64,000 bases of DNA, from positions 1 to 64,000 of the forward strand of contig DSCS01000062.1 of NCBI GenBank assembly GCA_011048995.1. Direction: 5' to 3'. Source of the DNA: Bacillota bacterium (GTDB lineage: Bacteria; Macinerneyibacteriota; Macinerneyibacteria; Macinerneyibacteriales; DSCS01). Both the position numbers and the translations under genes were made by a program. The notes beneath the pieces are model-generated. The model searched no databases, was not told the DNA's origin, and was given only the letters and a program-made list of their open reading frames with translations. This document shows, one piece after another, positions 63,801-64,000 of the stretch (the stretch's first letter is position 1; each line of letters begins with the position of its first letter).

Positions 63801-64000
63801 TTGACATTTCAGCATAGATAGTCCCCTTCTCCTCAATGGATAAACTTCCGTCAGAGTTCTCTTTTACCCCGATATTCATGACCTCACGGCGTAACTCCTC
63901 AAGGCTGTAATCAGGGCAAAGAAGCGCTTTGACCTTGGACTCGAGCAACCGATAAAACACATCGACGCCGGCTGATGTATTCAAAGAATAAGATGTCCTG
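60898..64000 (-). CDS. PreP-like M16C metalloprotease (5' end missing)
   Basis: At least 1030 residues; the frame is open to the window edge. The visible part covers the end of the first M16 domain (YYRTDNMGLILVMPAEAPLE), the helical hinge (coiled stretch ~410-440), and the third and fourth M16 domains (GGSGPRGLFMQTWRAGLAYS). The catalytic HxxEH should lie upstream of 64000 and cannot be checked. PreP-type enzymes degrade unfolded peptides of about 10-65 residues inside a closed chamber. Its terminator separates it from the cupin-hcp unit. Confidence 0.88.
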   Translation of the reverse strand, partial: RTSYSLNTSAGVDVFYRLLESKVKALLCPDYSLEELRREVMNIGVKENSDGSLSIEEKGTIYAEMSSAFEKAGTLAYFRLQKLIFGDQDPRGRSSGGYPPAIRQAVPEEIIAFQKKYYRTDNMGLILVMPAEAPLEETLKQLDSILSDYAAKNVSDDHPEECLASLADIDDTRLPAWEEVPFPAANVHTPGTVTYAWRVPVETAEEEILFGLFIKGMFSGENSRMWKRFVAPQTREKDTGANWVGGWYDDVTRTCYFMINNVRSDFEPGQGVKTLYTILLNDWEKFAALEKDSSGLLEFNELIRTLIKEMVNEGQAIMENPPRFGYRSVGSSWMDYLSLLHRIGGEKRDLTMKPLLNRVDESLSADPLLFQQYLNKWGLIKQKPFAVRTVPDPGYAARIEEEKKIRLEEYGKELRREFRAEDLQEALQKYQKEYERKTAQIEETEEKIRMPSFISSPPMELDRSLQYHTEKLTGGGYLFTASFHQMETVTTAFYFDLRCVKEKDYIYLSGLPEILHYAGLTVDGTDYSYEDIEKRLKEEILDLDIDYSSNPKSGRVELKVSASGRRGDESVRAVEWIRDMTEKTQLSEANAKRLSEVLSRRLDSTLHLMRGTEERWVHDPEEGLHAQENHLYLACKSTLTQQYNLLRLKWRFRTFRGEKKIFYSAMNEMKNLLQEKKRDSFIQSLEQAKAMMPGTEFSEAVDDLLAFLPSLPPDSWKKDTEGLLAVIEEELEFSPGQAVQDVKILMSRLRNRHSVRIVAAGSSRGIEEAVSAAKEVVACYNKKKNKIRTSPSRPLVWDNVADRRGAVAEKSFVALVNPDSTTGVHMNRAVINDIHTYCDEDIMKTMASKLLGGSGPRGLFMQTWRAGLAYSNGFNASLESGTVRYYAERCPDLTQTMAFVRDTLVHTPRDKELIKNVLPSFFYTFEANGFIDRALIMAGLLADGRRPDLYKKLRQRILALSKQDDFDEKVFSRINDWATLVIPGLRPDKPFGGIVYIIANEAQIKRYEEYLKKEAGAGEIVMLYPRDYWMTVE

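Overview
The window looks like chromosomal DNA of an anaerobic, outer-membrane-bearing (diderm) bacterium from a lineage I cannot name. The diderm signs are an LptF/G-type permease, an MsbA-like ABC exporter, a PilQ secretin, a protein with a BamA-like barrel, several lipoproteins and heptose/nucleotide-sugar genes. The anaerobe signs are a hybrid cluster protein whose N-terminal cysteine spacing is that of the strict-anaerobe class, and a spore photoproduct lyase-like radical SAM protein. Gene order has a Gram-positive or spirochaete flavour (ispE-spoVG-glmU-rplY-pth; phoH-pgpH-ybeY-dgkA-era; hisS-aspS). No phage, insertion sequence, CRISPR array or other foreign island is visible, and no gene-free stretch reaches 300 bases; the longest gap is about 160 bases at 60742-60897.

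Layout: 1-2718 (+) carries LPS export genes. 2708-18024 (-) holds, in transcription order, galE-like/gmhA/miaA/purC; a cassette of lipoproteins around a metalloprotease/barrel protein; ispE, spoVG, tRNA-Gln, a terminator and a short glmU; then rplY, pth, a nucleosidase/photoproduct-lyase fusion and an SDR. 18120-18734 (+) is a YigZ-family gene. 18715-54316 (-) is one nearly unbroken run: phoH, pgpH, ybeY, a dgkA-PAP2 fusion, corC, DUF502, era, a giant TPR protein, a Cys/coiled-coil/TPR protein, a degenerate Clp-like AAA+ protein, mltG, a TrhP-like U32 gene, two sensor kinase/sigma-54 regulator pairs bracketing a predicted dead M6 protease, pilMNOPQ and two O-antigen-ligase-like membrane proteins. 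54361-58368 (-) has lysM, a small lipoprotein, aspS and hisS. 58492-58707 (+) is an orphan small gene. 58746-60741 (-) is hcp plus a cupin under a promoter with stacked palindromes. 60898-64000 (-) is a PreP-like M16 protease cut by the window edge.

Themes: envelope biogenesis dominates (LPS export, glycan ligases, transglycosylase, lipoproteins, type IV pilus alignment complex and secretin). Two sigma-54-type regulator systems next to the pilus operon suggest controlled pilus or surface-polymer expression. The items I find most unusual are the MTA/SAH-nucleosidase-like domain fused to a spore photoproduct lyase-like domain; the Clp-like AAA+ protein with damaged ATPase motifs that keeps a possible ClpP-docking tripeptide and sits beside two TPR proteins; the M6-like protein that has lost HExGH but carries a type IX-like C-terminal domain; two promoters placed so close to the start codon that the mRNAs should be leaderless; and three intrinsic terminators sitting inside otherwise continuous gene strings. 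All calls rest on reading the sequence and remembered family motifs; no database search was run.
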